Source of the DNA: an uncultured Sphingomonas sp.
Lineage (GTDB): Bacteria > Pseudomonadota > Alphaproteobacteria > Sphingomonadales > Sphingomonadaceae
DNA: 64,000 nucleotides
Assembly (NCBI RefSeq): GCF_913776855.1
Contig: NZ_CAJYQD010000047.1
Span: 1-64,000 of the forward strand
Direction: 5' to 3'
Of the stretch, positions 1-9,113 are shown in pieces. Position numbers and translations under genes: made by a program. The notes below the pieces were generated by a model. It was not told where the DNA came from. It worked only from the letters and a program-made list of their open reading frames with translations, and did no database searches. How positions within the stretch are numbered: position 1 is the stretch's first letter; every line of letters begins with the position of its first letter.

Positions 1-466
1 TCTCGATCCAGTAGCCGTCGGGATCGGTGATGAAGGCGATGTCCTTCATCCGTCCCTCGTCGGGCCGCTTGCGGAACGTCACACCCAGTTCCTCGAACCG
101 CGCGCACGCCGCGGCCACATCGGGCACGCTGATGCCGATATGCCCGAACCCACGTGGATCGTCGTTACCGCTGTGATAGCCGGCAAAGTCGGGATCGTCC
201 TCGGTCCCCCAGTTATGCGTCAGCTCCAGCGTGGTTTCGCGCGTGAACACGAACCGCGCACGCTCCTTTGGGTCGCTCGGCACGGCTTCGCCATCGCGCA
301 GGAAACCGAGAAAATAAAGCGAGAACGCCGCCTCCTCGAAATCCAGTTTCTGCAGCAACGTCATGCCCAGCACGTCCTGATAAAAGGCCAGGCTGGCACT
401 GGGATCGCGGACGCGCAGCATCGTCTGGTTCAGTGCAAAGCCTTCGGTGCCGGTCGGTCGGGTCAT
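1..466 (-). CDS. gloA: Lactoylglutathione lyase (glyoxalase I), 3' end cut by window edge
   Basis: Converts the methylglyoxal-glutathione hemithioacetal to S-lactoylglutathione in cytosolic methylglyoxal detoxification. My reading of the minus strand gives a protein starting [10 protein letters not shown], with the vicinal-oxygen-chelate fold running to the window edge. The four expected metal ligands are visible: Q14 (LNQTMLRV), E81 (TLELTHNWG), H109 (GFGHIGISV) and E155 in YWIE, the last full codon before the edge. The start at 466 has an AAGGAA ribosome-binding site. Only the extreme C-terminus is missing. It is divergent from the M1 peptidase. Family assignment is secure because all four ligands are present. 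Confidence 0.93.
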   Translation of the reverse strand, partial: MTRPTGTEGFALNQTMLRVRDPSASLAFYQDVLGMTLLQKLDFEEAAFSLYFLGFLRDGEAVPSDPKERARFVFTRETTLELTHNWGTEDDPDFAGYHSGNDDPRGFGHIGISVPDVAAACARFEELGVTFRKRPDEGRMKDIAFITDPDGYWIE

Positions 467-579
467 CGCAATTTCCTTGAAGATGGTCGCCGCCGCAAAC
501 GCACGGGAACCGATTTCGCCGCCTCGTACGCGGACGCTTATGGTTGACGCGCATCGTATCCCGCGCAACGATCAGCGCC

Positions 580-2997
580 ATGCATTCGTCCGAAAGGCCC
601 ACCCGCTTGTCCGCTGCCCCCCGCCTCGCGCTGATCGCGCTGCTGCTCGGCACCACGCCCGCCCTTGCCGACCCGATCCGCCAGACCAAGGGCGACTGGC
701 AGGACAAGTTCCGCCAGCTGGAGGGCGAGGATTGGCCGACCCCGACCGATTACCGCAACGCATCGGGCGCGCCGGGCTATCGCTACTGGCAGCAAAAGGT
801 CGATTACGACGTCAAGGTGTCGCTGAACGAGAACACCAAGGTCGTCACCGGCACGGAAACGATCCGCTATCGCAACAACTCGCCCGATGCGCTGCCCTAT
901 CTCTGGCTGCTGCTCGACCAGAACCAGTATAAGCGCTCGTCGATCGCCGAGCTGACGAAAACCGTGCCCGACGCGAAGTCGATCAGCATCCGCGACATCC
1001 GCCAGGTAGAGGCGATGAAAACGTGGGAAGGCGGCTTCACCATTTCCGCCGTGCGCGGTGCCGATGGCCAGCCGCTCGCCCACCGCGTCACCGACACGCT
1101 GCTGCGCATCGAACTGCCGCAGCCGGTCGCGGGCAATGGCGGCGAGGTCACGTTGTCGATCGACTGGTCGTTCCCGATGGCCGAGCAAAAGGTGGTCGAC
1201 GGCCGCTCCGGCTATGAATGTTTCACGCAGCGGGGCGAGGACGGCAACTGCATCTTCGAAGGGGCGCAGTGGTTTCCCCGCCTCGCCGTCTATTCGGACT
1301 ATGAGGGCTGGCATAACAAGGCGTTCCTCGACGCCGGCGAATTCACGCTGGAATTCGGCGACTACAAGGTCGCGCTGACCGTTCCCGCCGATCATGTCGT
1401 CTCGGCGACCGGCGTCCTGCAAAACCCCGATCAGGTGCTGACCCCGACCCAGCGCCAGCGACTGGAGCAGGCGAAGTCGGCGACCGCGCCGATGTATATC
1501 GTCACCCCCGACGAAGCACTCGCCGCCGAACGCAGCCGCGCGTCGGGTACGAAGACCTGGACCTTCGCCGCGCAGAATGTCCGCGACTTCGGCTGGGCAT
1601 CGTCGCGCAAGTTCGCATGGGACGCGATGAACGTGCGGCAGGATTACGCCGCCAATCCCAACGTCATGGCGATGTCCTTCTATCCAAAGGAAGCGCGCCC
1701 GCTGTGGGACGCCTTCTCGACCAAGGCGATCGCCCACACCATCGACGTGTACGGCAAGTTCGCCTTCCCCTACCCCTATCCGGTGGCGCAGTCGGTGAAC
1801 GGCCCGGTCGGCGGGATGGAATATCCGATGATTACCTTCAACGGCCCTAGGCCCGTGAAGGACCCAAAGACCGGCCAGCTGACCTATACCGAACGCGCCA
1901 AGACCGGGCTGATCGGCGTGGTGATCCACGAGGTGGGCCATGACTGGTTCCCGATGATCGTCAACAGCGACGAACGCCAATGGACGTGGATGGACGAAGG
2001 GCTGAACACCTTCCTCCAGTTCCAGGCGGAAAAACTGTGGGACAAGGATTTCCCGTCGCGGCGTGGCGAGCCGAAGGACATTGCCGAATATATGCTGTCC
2101 GACAATCAGGTTCCCCTGATGACTCAGTCGGATTCGGTGCTGCAATTCGGCGCCAACGGCTATGGCAAGCCCGCCACCGCGCTGACCATTTTGCGTGAGA
2201 CCGTGCTGGGCCGTGAGTTGTTCGACCGTGCGTTCCGCGAATATGCCACCCGCTGGCGCTTCAAGCGGCCGACGCCCTACGACTTCTTCCGCACGATGGA
2301 GGAAAGTTCGGGCGTCGATCTCGACTGGTTCTGGCGCGGCTGGTTCTATTCGACCGACCATGTCGACATCGCGCTCGACAAGGTTGTCGAGGGCCGCATC
2401 GCCGGCGGCGACCTGGAGGCGAATGCCCGCGAACGCCGCGCGCTCGACGCCGCCGACAACACCTCGCTGACCGTGCGGGGCAATGCCGGACAGAAGACGG
2501 TGACCGAACGCGATCCGTCGACCCGCGACTTCTACGACCGGCAAGACCGCTTCGCCGTCAGCCCGCAACAGCGCCGCGACCTTGCCGAAAAGCTCGCCAA
2601 GCTGACGCCGGAGGAACGCGCCGCGTTCCAGGTGAAGGACAAATTCTATCGCTTCTCGTTCCGCAACATCGGCGGCCTGGTCATGCCGATCCCGCTGAAG
2701 CTGACCTTCAGCGACAACACGACCGAGATCGTCCGCATCCCGGCCGAGGTGTGGCGCTATAATCCAAAGGCGGTGACGTGGCAGTATGTCACGGGCAAGA
2801 CGATCACCGGCGCGGAGGTCGATCCGCTGCTGGAAATCGCCGATGCCGACCGCTCGAACAATGTCTATCGTGGCAGCATCCGCCCGGTCGTGCTGGAGAT
2901 CGAGGATGTCGAGGAACTGGAAAACCGGATGAAGGACTTTGACGTGCAGGTGAAGCCCGGCTCGCTCCAGACCTATCCCGCGCCGGTGTCGAAGTGA
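580..2997 (+). CDS. Secreted M1-family zinc metallopeptidase
   Basis: An 805-residue aminopeptidase-like zinc enzyme expected in the periplasm. A signal peptide of about 30 residues ends at TTPALA. The zinc site is the M1 arrangement H450-E-V-G-H454, followed 18 residues later by E473 (WMDEGLN). The substrate-anchoring GAMEN-type motif appears as GGMEYPM at about 411-417. I chose the ATG at 580 because it places the signal peptide directly at the N-terminus; an in-frame TTG at 544 would add 12 residues. The last bases overlap the next gene as GTGA, suggesting translational coupling to the DUF6702 protein. The natural peptide substrate is unknown. Confidence 0.9.
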   Translation: MHSSERPTRLSAAPRLALIALLLGTTPALADPIRQTKGDWQDKFRQLEGEDWPTPTDYRNASGAPGYRYWQQKVDYDVKVSLNENTKVVTGTETIRYRNNSPDALPYLWLLLDQNQYKRSSIAELTKTVPDAKSISIRDIRQVEAMKTWEGGFTISAVRGADGQPLAHRVTDTLLRIELPQPVAGNGGEVTLSIDWSFPMAEQKVVDGRSGYECFTQRGEDGNCIFEGAQWFPRLAVYSDYEGWHNKAFLDAGEFTLEFGDYKVALTVPADHVVSATGVLQNPDQVLTPTQRQRLEQAKSATAPMYIVTPDEALAAERSRASGTKTWTFAAQNVRDFGWASSRKFAWDAMNVRQDYAANPNVMAMSFYPKEARPLWDAFSTKAIAHTIDVYGKFAFPYPYPVAQSVNGPVGGMEYPMITFNGPRPVKDPKTGQLTYTERAKTGLIGVVIHEVGHDWFPMIVNSDERQWTWMDEGLNTFLQFQAEKLWDKDFPSRRGEPKDIAEYMLSDNQVPLMTQSDSVLQFGANGYGKPATALTILRETVLGRELFDRAFREYATRWRFKRPTPYDFFRTMEESSGVDLDWFWRGWFYSTDHVDIALDKVVEGRIAGGDLEANARERRALDAADNTSLTVRGNAGQKTVTERDPSTRDFYDRQDRFAVSPQQRRDLAEKLAKLTPEERAAFQVKDKFYRFSFRNIGGLVMPIPLKLTFSDNTTEIVRIPAEVWRYNPKAVTWQYVTGKTITGAEVDPLLEIADADRSNNVYRGSIRPVVLEIEDVEELENRMKDFDVQVKPGSLQTYPAPVSK

Positions 2998-3470
2998 GGG
3001 CGCCGCTCGTCCTCCTTGCCGCTGTCACGGTGATCGCCCCGGCACAGGCGCATCGCGGGCATGACTCGCTCGCGGTGGTGACGGTGGCCGATGGCAAGGT
3101 CACCGTGTCGCACCGGTTCGAGGCGCACGACATCGAACCGGCCCTGTCGAAGATCGCTCCGCAAGCACAGGTCAGCCTCGACGATCCGAAGGCGGTTGCC
3201 GCGCTCCAGGCCTATGTGCTGCGCCATTTCACGCTCACGATCGACGGCAAGCCGGTGCCCCTGACCCATGTCACCACCGACCTCACCCATTCGCAGGTCC
3301 GCATCGACTATGTGGGAAAAGCTCCGCGCAAGCCGAAGATGGTGGCGGTCCGCTCGACCGTGCTGACCGATGTGTACCGCGCACAGGTCAATCAGGTGAA
3401 TGTCCGACAGGGCAATGTGGTGAAGTCGCTGACCCTGCGCGGCGGCACGGGGGGCAGCGTCACGCTGTAG
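2994..3470 (+). CDS. Exported DUF6702-family protein
   Basis: A 158-residue protein with an N-terminal signal peptide (ends APAQA) followed by a small beta-rich domain containing AHRGHDS and HDIEPALSK. It resembles the DUF6702 family, whose members are often encoded beside secreted M1 peptidases; no biochemical role is known to me. The GTG start overlaps the peptidase stop by 4 bp, so the two are probably made together and may work together outside the cytoplasm. The family call rests on pattern recognition and context rather than on catalytic residues. Confidence 0.75.
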   Translation: MRAPLVLLAAVTVIAPAQAHRGHDSLAVVTVADGKVTVSHRFEAHDIEPALSKIAPQAQVSLDDPKAVAALQAYVLRHFTLTIDGKPVPLTHVTTDLTHSQVRIDYVGKAPRKPKMVAVRSTVLTDVYRAQVNQVNVRQGNVVKSLTLRGGTGGSVTL

Positions 3471-3478
3471 GCGCCGAT

Positions 3479-3504
3479 GGTACCCCAGCCCAGGCTGGGG
3501 TACC
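3479..3504. repeat. Perfect 12-bp-arm palindrome after the M1/DUF6702 operon
   Basis: GGTACCCCAGCC and GGCTGGGGTACC are separated by 2 bases, just 9 bases after the stop codon. It could act as a transcription terminator, although no T-run follows, or be a solo REP-type element. Confidence 0.6.
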
Positions 3505-3546
3505 GCTTCTCATCGGCCCGCGAACGCGAGACCTCCGATACCGAAT

Positions 3547-3625
3547 CCCCGCGCAGGCGGGGGTCCAGAGCCAAGCAGAACAACGGCTTGTGCCCGGAAC
3601 CCTGGCCCCCGCCTGCGCGGGGGTA
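3547..3625. repeat. Inverted pair of GC-rich REP-like palindromes
   Basis: CCCCGCGCAGGCGGGGGTCC near 3547 and GCCCCCGCCTGCGCGGGGGT near 3605 face each other across about 35 bp. Each is itself a small hairpin. The layout matches the REP doublets found elsewhere in this window (10460, 28279, 35587, 39987). The pair occupies the gap between two convergent genes. Confidence 0.6.
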
Positions 3626-3693
3626 CGCGGTACGTTAATCGACAAGTACCGTCGCAACGAACTCCATCAAATTAGGCCTCACGCAAGGCGAGG

Positions 3694-4125
3694 TCACGCA
3701 CCTCCACAGCCCGCCCGCAATGCCGCCACCCGCGCGGCACTCAACACCCCGCGATGCGACCCGCACGGCCGCCCGTCACCGCCGATCGCAACACTGAACG
3801 GCAACCCCGCCGTCTCTCCGAACAGGTCCTCGCGGATCGCCGCCAGTTGCACCGCATCCGGCACCCATCGCCCGGCCGACGGGACGCCCGCCATCATCGC
3901 CGCCGTCGCCCGCCCGCGATCGATCGGCACCACCAGCACCCGCCACGACCCCGCCGCCTCCCGCAGCCGGGGCAGTCCCGCGATCTCTCCATGGCACGGC
4001 GCACACCATGAGGCGACGAACAACAGGATCGTCCGCGGCGGATAGGCGGGCGGCGTCGCCCCCGCCGGCACCGCCGCCAGCAACAACGCCGCCGCCCATC
4101 CTCCAAAACCGGCCCCTCGCTTCAT
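3694..4125 (-). CDS. Exported thioredoxin-like protein with a CAPC motif
   Basis: A 143-residue protein with a signal peptide (AALLLAAVPAGA) followed by a thioredoxin-like segment carrying the redox motif W40-C41-A-P-C44 at the expected strand-helix junction (ILLFVASWCAPC). It probably acts on protein thiols or electron transfer in the periplasm, as TlpA-like proteins do. I prefer the start MKRG at 4125, which has a GGGGG stretch at ribosome-binding distance; a start at 4137 is possible. The cis-proline loop is not clear in the second half, so this is a divergent or minimal member. It is divergent from the TPR protein. Confidence 0.72.
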   Translation of the reverse strand: MKRGAGFGGWAAALLLAAVPAGATPPAYPPRTILLFVASWCAPCHGEIAGLPRLREAAGSWRVLVVPIDRGRATAAMMAGVPSAGRWVPDAVQLAAIREDLFGETAGLPFSVAIGGDGRPCGSHRGVLSAARVAALRAGCGGA

Positions 4126-4186
4126 CGCATCCCCCATCGACGCTGTAACAATGCCGTGCTTTCTTCCGCACAAACAGGGGGGAAAG

Positions 4187-6151
4187 ATGGTCGATCCGAT
4201 TCTGCACGGCCTGCTGGCGCTGGTTCAGGCCACCGTCCCCGCACCGCCGGCCGCCATTGCCAAGCCGTTGACCCTGCAGGAACAGTTCGACGCCGCCAAC
4301 GCCGCCTATTCCGCCAGGAACTGCGTCGAGGCGCTGAAGCTGTACGACGCGCTCGAACGACGCACCGCGACCAGCAAGAACCCGCTGCTGACCGGAGCGA
4401 TCGCGGTGCGCAGCGGCATCTGCCGCGTCCGCACCGGCGACAGCGCGGCCGGTGCCGCCGCGATCCGTCGCGGCCTCCCCGCGCTTGCTGCAAAGCCCGA
4501 CGAATTCGTCGCCGACCTCGGCGCCGCGCATCGGGCACTGGGCGACGTCGCCTATGACGCATTCGATTATGATACGGCCGCGACCGCGTACAAGGCTGCG
4601 CTCGACCTGGCCAAGGGCGTCGACCGGGTGATCCCGCTGCTGGCGCTGGCCCGCACCCTGTCGTTCGATCATGACGGCCGCGCGCTCGCCTACGCCGAGG
4701 AAGCGCGCAGGCTGACCGAAGCCGAACCTGATATCGACAAGGCGACGGTCGCGGCGGTCCAGACCCGCTATGCCCGCGTGCTGCTGAACGAAGGGCGCCA
4801 TGCCGACGCCTATAGCGTGCTGAAGGATTCGCTGAAGAAACAGGGTGGCCTCGACAATCGCGTCAACCTGTCGGAGGTCGCGACCCGTGCCGACCTGGCG
4901 CAGGCCGCACTGCTGAACGGCGATCGCGAACGCGCACGGACCTATCTCTCCTATACCGGCGCGGCGCGGATGGAAAAGGCGCCCTTCGCCGGCGCGCGCC
5001 AGATGGAGCTGCCGCCCTGCGGTGCGGCCACCGGGCTGAAGCCGACCGATGTCGCGGTCATCGAATTTTCGCTGGGCGACGACGGCATCGTCCGCAACGT
5101 CTCGCCCATCTACACCACCGGCAACCGCACGGTGGCGCTGGCGCTGGCCCGATCGGTCGGCGACTGGTCGTGGCAGCCCTCCGACGCGGTGACCATCCCC
5201 GCCTTCTGGCGACAGACGGCGCGGGTGGAACTGCGCTGCTCGACCGCCGCCGAACGCCCGTCGATCAGCCAGCCGCTCGACGAAGCGTTCGACGCCTGGC
5301 TGACGTCGAAGGGATCGCCCGCCTTCGCCTGGGAAGAACAGCCCGCCGCCCGCGCCCTGCCGCTGGCCCGCGCGGAGGTACAGCGCGCCCGCGCCGCCGG
5401 CGACCGGATCGCCGAGTTGCGCGCGCTCGGCTGGATGTTCAATTCGCAACTCGTCAATGCCGAAGAAGCCCGCCCGCTCGTGGCCGAAGCGCTGACCCTC
5501 GCCCAGGCGACGAACGCCCCCGTGGCGGTCGCCACCCGTTTCCGGATCAGCGATGCCTATGTCGCGGCAAAGGAATATCGACAGGTCCTCGACGGCTTCC
5601 GCACGGTCCTGCGCCGACCGGAGGTCGCCGCCGATCCGCTGTCTGCGGCGACGGTGCGGATGATGCTGGCCAATGGCGGCAGTCAGGTCCGCGCGGCCGA
5701 ACGCACCCAACTGATCGATGCCGTGCTGGCCGCGCCGCTGCCCGACACCCATCCGCTGAAGGTCGCCGCCCTGCTCAACCGCGCCGACCTGGCGGCACAA
5801 AGCGGCGACACCGCCGCAGCGCAGGCCGCCTTCACCCGCACCGGCCTCAGCAGCGATCAATGCGCGCTGATCGCCCCCACGCCGGCCATCGCCCGCTCGG
5901 GCGCGCCCGGCGGCTATCCGCAGGAAGCATTGCAGATGGGCTTCGAAGGCTGGGCCAAGGTCGAGTTCGACATCGCCGCCGATGGCCACACGCTGACCCC
6001 GCGCACCGTCGCTGCCTATCCCCCGTTCGTGTTCGGCGATGCCGCGCAGAAGATCGTGACCGACACCCGCTTCCGCAGCAGCTACCGCCCCGACAACAAC
6101 ACCGCCTGCACCGGCAACGCGCAGCGCTTCATGTTCCAGCTGCCGCGCTGA
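4187..6151 (+). CDS. TPR-repeat protein with TonB-C-like segments
   Basis: A 654-residue protein. The N-terminal half is helical repeats typical of TPRs (EQFDAANAAYSARNCVEALKL and following). Two segments resemble the C-terminal domain of TonB: one near the middle (VAVIEFSLGDDGIVRNVSPI) and one at the C-terminus (EGWAKVEFDIAADGHTL, ending FMFQLPR). There is no clear N-terminal membrane anchor beyond a weak hydrophobic stretch (ILHGLLALVQATV), so it is not a standard TonB energiser. The start at 4187 follows GGGGGGAAAG. The 3' end overlaps the convergent histidine kinase by 23 bp. Its role may be scaffold or envelope related; that is inference. Confidence 0.65.
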   Translation: MVDPILHGLLALVQATVPAPPAAIAKPLTLQEQFDAANAAYSARNCVEALKLYDALERRTATSKNPLLTGAIAVRSGICRVRTGDSAAGAAAIRRGLPALAAKPDEFVADLGAAHRALGDVAYDAFDYDTAATAYKAALDLAKGVDRVIPLLALARTLSFDHDGRALAYAEEARRLTEAEPDIDKATVAAVQTRYARVLLNEGRHADAYSVLKDSLKKQGGLDNRVNLSEVATRADLAQAALLNGDRERARTYLSYTGAARMEKAPFAGARQMELPPCGAATGLKPTDVAVIEFSLGDDGIVRNVSPIYTTGNRTVALALARSVGDWSWQPSDAVTIPAFWRQTARVELRCSTAAERPSISQPLDEAFDAWLTSKGSPAFAWEEQPAARALPLARAEVQRARAAGDRIAELRALGWMFNSQLVNAEEARPLVAEALTLAQATNAPVAVATRFRISDAYVAAKEYRQVLDGFRTVLRRPEVAADPLSAATVRMMLANGGSQVRAAERTQLIDAVLAAPLPDTHPLKVAALLNRADLAAQSGDTAAAQAAFTRTGLSSDQCALIAPTPAIARSGAPGGYPQEALQMGFEGWAKVEFDIAADGHTLTPRTVAAYPPFVFGDAAQKIVTDTRFRSSYRPDNNTACTGNAQRFMFQLPR

Positions 6152-7460
6152 TCGGCAGCGTGACGGCGGCGGCCAACCCGCCGCCGTCCGCCTCGCCAAG
6201 CTCCAGCCGCCCACCATAGAGGGCCGCAAGGTCGCGCACGATCGCCAGGCCGAAGCCATGCCCGTCGCCGCGTTCGTCCAGCCGCACGCCCGGATCGGTC
6301 GCCCGCGCCCGGTCGACGGCGGGGATGCCGGGACCGTCGTCACTGACCGACAGGCGCACCATCGCGCCCTCGCGCACCGCTACGACCCGCACGGCGGACC
6401 GGGCATGGCGCGCGGCATTGTCGATCAGGTTGCCGGCCAGTTCGTCCAGGTCCGCCGCATCGACCGCCACCGTCACATCGGCGATATCGGCCGCAACCGT
6501 CACGCCCCCGCCCCGGTGCAGCGCCCGCACCACCCCGACCAGCGCCTCGACCGCCGGCCGCAGCGCCGTCGCCGCCCGCCGGTCGACCACCCCGCCCCGC
6601 GCCCGCGACAGGTGATGGCGGATCGTCGCATCGATCCGCGCCACCTGCCCCGCCCTGGGATCGTCACCGAGGTCCAATGCCAGCGTCGCCACCGGAGTCT
6701 TCAATGCATGGGCCAGGTTCGCCGCCGACGCGCGCGCACTCGCCAGCGCGGCGTCATTGTCGCGCAGCAGCGCGTTCAGCTCGATTGCCAGCGGCCGCAG
6801 TTCGTCGGGCTGATCCTCCGGCACGTCGCCCGCCGCCCCGGTCCGCACCGCCGCCACCCGTTCGCGCAACGTCCTGAGCGGTCGCAGCCCCAGCCGCAGC
6901 TGCACCAACGTCGCCGCCGCCAGCACCAGCGCGACGATCGCCAGCGTCGCCAGCAACGGCAGCATCGCCCCGCGCAGCGGCTGTTCGATGTCCTGTCGCG
7001 GCACCGCCACGCCCAGCCGCACCGGCCCGGCCGGCGTATCGCGCACCAGCATCACCCCGTGCATCCGCGTGCCGTCGGCCAGTTCGGTATCGAACGGCTC
7101 CCCCTCCGCACGGCCGACCGGCGGACGCGGCCCGCGCGGTACCGGTGGCGCGGGCGGTCCGGCGATCGGCAGCATCGCACTGCCGATCGCGCCACCTGGC
7201 GCATCGATCGTCCATACGGCGCCGCGCGCAAAAGCGTCCTCCACCCCCGGCCGGGCCAACAGCGCGCGGTCGATGCTGCCATCGTCGCGGACCACCGCGC
7301 CCAGCAGGCGCAGCCGGTCGGCCAGCCGTTCGTCGACGCCGTGCGTGACGAACCGCTCCAGCACCTGCCCGATCGACACGCCTGCCACCGGCAACGCCAC
7401 CAGCGTCATCGCGACCGACAGCGCCAGCATCCGCCCATGGATCGACCGGGGCACCATCAT
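6129..7460 (-). CDS. Two-component sensor histidine kinase
   Basis: A 443-residue inner-membrane kinase of the PhoQ/QseC type. Membrane segments lie at about 11-31 and 165-188 and flank a periplasmic sensor domain that is unusually Pro-rich around 100-116. HAMP-like and DHp regions follow, with phospho-acceptor H251 (NLAHALKTPVA). The ATPase has the N-box near 342-350 (NLIDNAARHA), G1 DDGPGIP at 372 and G2 GHGFGLAIV near 398. The start codon overlaps the regulator stop by 4 bp, so they form one operon. The signal is unknown; a cation or peptide would be usual for this class. Confidence 0.93.
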   Translation of the reverse strand: MMVPRSIHGRMLALSVAMTLVALPVAGVSIGQVLERFVTHGVDERLADRLRLLGAVVRDDGSIDRALLARPGVEDAFARGAVWTIDAPGGAIGSAMLPIAGPPAPPVPRGPRPPVGRAEGEPFDTELADGTRMHGVMLVRDTPAGPVRLGVAVPRQDIEQPLRGAMLPLLATLAIVALVLAAATLVQLRLGLRPLRTLRERVAAVRTGAAGDVPEDQPDELRPLAIELNALLRDNDAALASARASAANLAHALKTPVATLALDLGDDPRAGQVARIDATIRHHLSRARGGVVDRRAATALRPAVEALVGVVRALHRGGGVTVAADIADVTVAVDAADLDELAGNLIDNAARHARSAVRVVAVREGAMVRLSVSDDGPGIPAVDRARATDPGVRLDERGDGHGFGLAIVRDLAALYGGRLELGEADGGGLAAAVTLPISAAAGT

Positions 7461-8122
7461 GGCTGTCCCGCCGTCAGCCGGTATCCCCGCCCGCGCACCG
7501 TTTCGATCAACGACGCGCCGATCTTCTTGCGCAGCCGCCCGATAATGACCTCCAGGCTGTTGGAATCGACATCGGCATCGCCTTCATAGACTCGCTCCAT
7601 CAGGTCCAGCCGCTCGATCACCGTCTCCTTCGCCAGCATCAGTGCGGCCAGCACCCGGTGTTCCAGCGCGGTCAGCTTGATCGGCAGCCCGTCCAGTTCG
7701 AACACCCCGGTCTGCGTCTCATACGCCAGTGGCCCGCACGTTATCCGCGTCGCGCCATGCCCGGCCGACCGCCGCACCAGCGCGCGCAGCCGCATCATCA
7801 GCTCCTCGACCCGGAACGGCTTGGTCAGGAAATCATCGGCCCCGGCCTTGAACCCGGCCACCTTGTCCGACCAACCGTCGCGCGCGGTCAACACCAGCAC
7901 CGGCAGGTCGCGCCCCCCCTCGCGCCATCCCTTCAACACCGCCGTCCCCTCGCGGTCGGGCAGCCCCAGGTCCAGCACCGCCACGTCATAGCGCTCGGTC
8001 TCGCCCAGATGCTGTGCGTCGATCCCGCTGGCACACAGGTCGACCGCGCAGTGTTCGCCACGCAACGCCCGCGCGATGGCGGGGCCCAGATCGGGATCGT
8101 CCTCGACAAGCAATATGCGCAT
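7457..8122 (-). CDS. OmpR-family response regulator
   Basis: A 221-residue regulator. The receiver domain has acidic pocket E7-D8-D9, phospho-acceptor D51 (VLDLGLPDREG) and K101 (LTKPFR). The C-terminal winged helix contains LEHRVLAALM and the RLRKKIGASLIETVRGRGYRL recognition region. The start at 8122 has GGAGG upstream. It is the first gene of the two-component operon and is divergent from the OB-fold protein gene, whose promoter it may control; a 7-bp-arm palindrome lies in the shared gap. Confidence 0.95.
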   Translation of the reverse strand: MRILLVEDDPDLGPAIARALRGEHCAVDLCASGIDAQHLGETERYDVAVLDLGLPDREGTAVLKGWREGGRDLPVLVLTARDGWSDKVAGFKAGADDFLTKPFRVEELMMRLRALVRRSAGHGATRITCGPLAYETQTGVFELDGLPIKLTALEHRVLAALMLAKETVIERLDLMERVYEGDADVDSNSLEVIIGRLRKKIGASLIETVRGRGYRLTAGQP

Positions 8123-8156
8123 GGGTCCTCCGCTATCCGCCCGGCTTAAACCGAAA

Positions 8157-8174
8157 CTGAACCGCCGGGTTCAG
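8157..8174. promoter_or_regulatory. Candidate operator palindrome in the divergent regulator/OB-fold promoter region
   Basis: CTGAACC and GGTTCAG arms flank a 4-base centre, between the response regulator start (8122) and the OB-fold protein start (8233). Its place in a divergent intergenic region makes it a candidate binding site. No experiment or second copy supports this. Confidence 0.35.
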
Positions 8175-8232
8175 CGTGGCGAGGGGACGAATCGCTAGAA
8201 CGGCTTCATCGAACAACCAAGGAGTGAAGCAC

Positions 8233-8898
8233 ATGGCGAAATTTTCTCTCGGCAGTCCGGCCAAGCTGGGCCTCGGCGTGGCGATCGGCCTTGCCATCGG
8301 CGCGGCGGGCGGGGCCGGCGCGGTATCGCTGACCCGGCCGGGCGTCGAAATGGCGCCGACCGTGGCAACGCCGGTCGCGAAGCTGGCCAGCAGCAGCGGC
8401 GTGGTGACGGTCAAGGGCCGCGTCGCCGAAGTCTATGGCGATCGCTTCGTCGTACAGGACGGCACCGGCAAGGCGATGATCGACGGCGCCCGCGACGCCG
8501 GCGTGACGAAGGGCGCCCCGGTACAGGTCCAGGGCCGCTATGACGACGGACAGCTGCGCGCATCCTATGTGGTCGATGCGGCGGGTAAGGTGACGCCGGT
8601 CGGCCCGCCGCCGCCGCGCCCCGGCCACGGCCCCGAAGGCCGCGGCCCCGGCCCGCACGGTCCGGATGGTCCTGACGCGCGCGGTCCCGGTGGGCCGGGT
8701 GGCCCCGGCGGTCCGGGTGGTCCGGGTTGCGCTCCCGGTGCCATGCCTCCGCCCCCGCCGCCCGCCGACGGTGCAGCCCCGCCGCCGCCGCCGGCTAATG
8801 GCCAGCTCCCGCCGCCGCCGCCGGTTGGCGCCGCTCCTGCCGGAACCCCGCCGGTAGCCACTGCGCCGGCACCGGCACCAGTCCGGGCAACCCGCTAA
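8233..8898 (+). CDS. Exported OB-fold-like protein with a Gly/Pro-rich tail
   Basis: A 221-residue protein. Residues 10-32 form a signal or anchor helix (LGLGVAIGLAIGAAGGAGAV). Residues about 55-110 look like a bacterial OB-fold (VTVKGRVAEVYGDRFVVQDG). The remaining half is low-complexity Gly/Pro/His with PGGPGGP and polyproline runs. The start follows AAGGAG. YgiW-type OB-fold proteins are often linked to QseBC-like two-component systems, and this gene is divergent from such a pair, so it is probably an envelope protein under their control. Binding of a cation or small ligand is plausible but not shown by the sequence. Confidence 0.7.
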   Translation: MAKFSLGSPAKLGLGVAIGLAIGAAGGAGAVSLTRPGVEMAPTVATPVAKLASSSGVVTVKGRVAEVYGDRFVVQDGTGKAMIDGARDAGVTKGAPVQVQGRYDDGQLRASYVVDAAGKVTPVGPPPPRPGHGPEGRGPGPHGPDGPDARGPGGPGGPGGPGGPGCAPGAMPPPPPPADGAAPPPPPANGQLPPPPPVGAAPAGTPPVATAPAPAPVRATR

Positions 8899-8969
8899 CC
8901 CCACCCCGATCGTGCATCGGCCTCAGCCGAGGTGCGTCGGGGAAGAACAGCCCCCGCCAACCAACTGCA

Positions 8970-8993
8970 GTATCCCCGCCTGCGCGGGGATAC
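8970..8993. repeat. REP-like palindrome
   Basis: GTATCCCCGC and GCGGGGATAC arms with a 4-base loop, between the OB-fold gene and the Hsp70-like gene. It resembles the core of the other short intergenic repeats in the window. Confidence 0.55.
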
Positions 8994-9113
8994 GGCCATG
9001 CGCGGTCCACCGGCCGGTGCCCCCCAGCAACCGCCTTTGCAGCCATACGCCAACACCCCCAAGACAAACCGAGGCAACCCGTGTAGGGCGTCCCGCCGCT
9101 GCCCGGAGCTTCC

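Noticed and set aside
538..2568. 676-codon minus-strand frame opposite the M1 peptidase
   Set aside because: Antisense shadow of a high-GC gene; no domain, start site or promoter signal.
3776..6343. Long minus-strand open frame of 855 codons opposite the TPR gene
   Set aside because: It mirrors the codon pattern of the plus-strand gene, has Arg/Gly-rich composition, and crosses the real thioredoxin-like gene and the histidine kinase in another frame.
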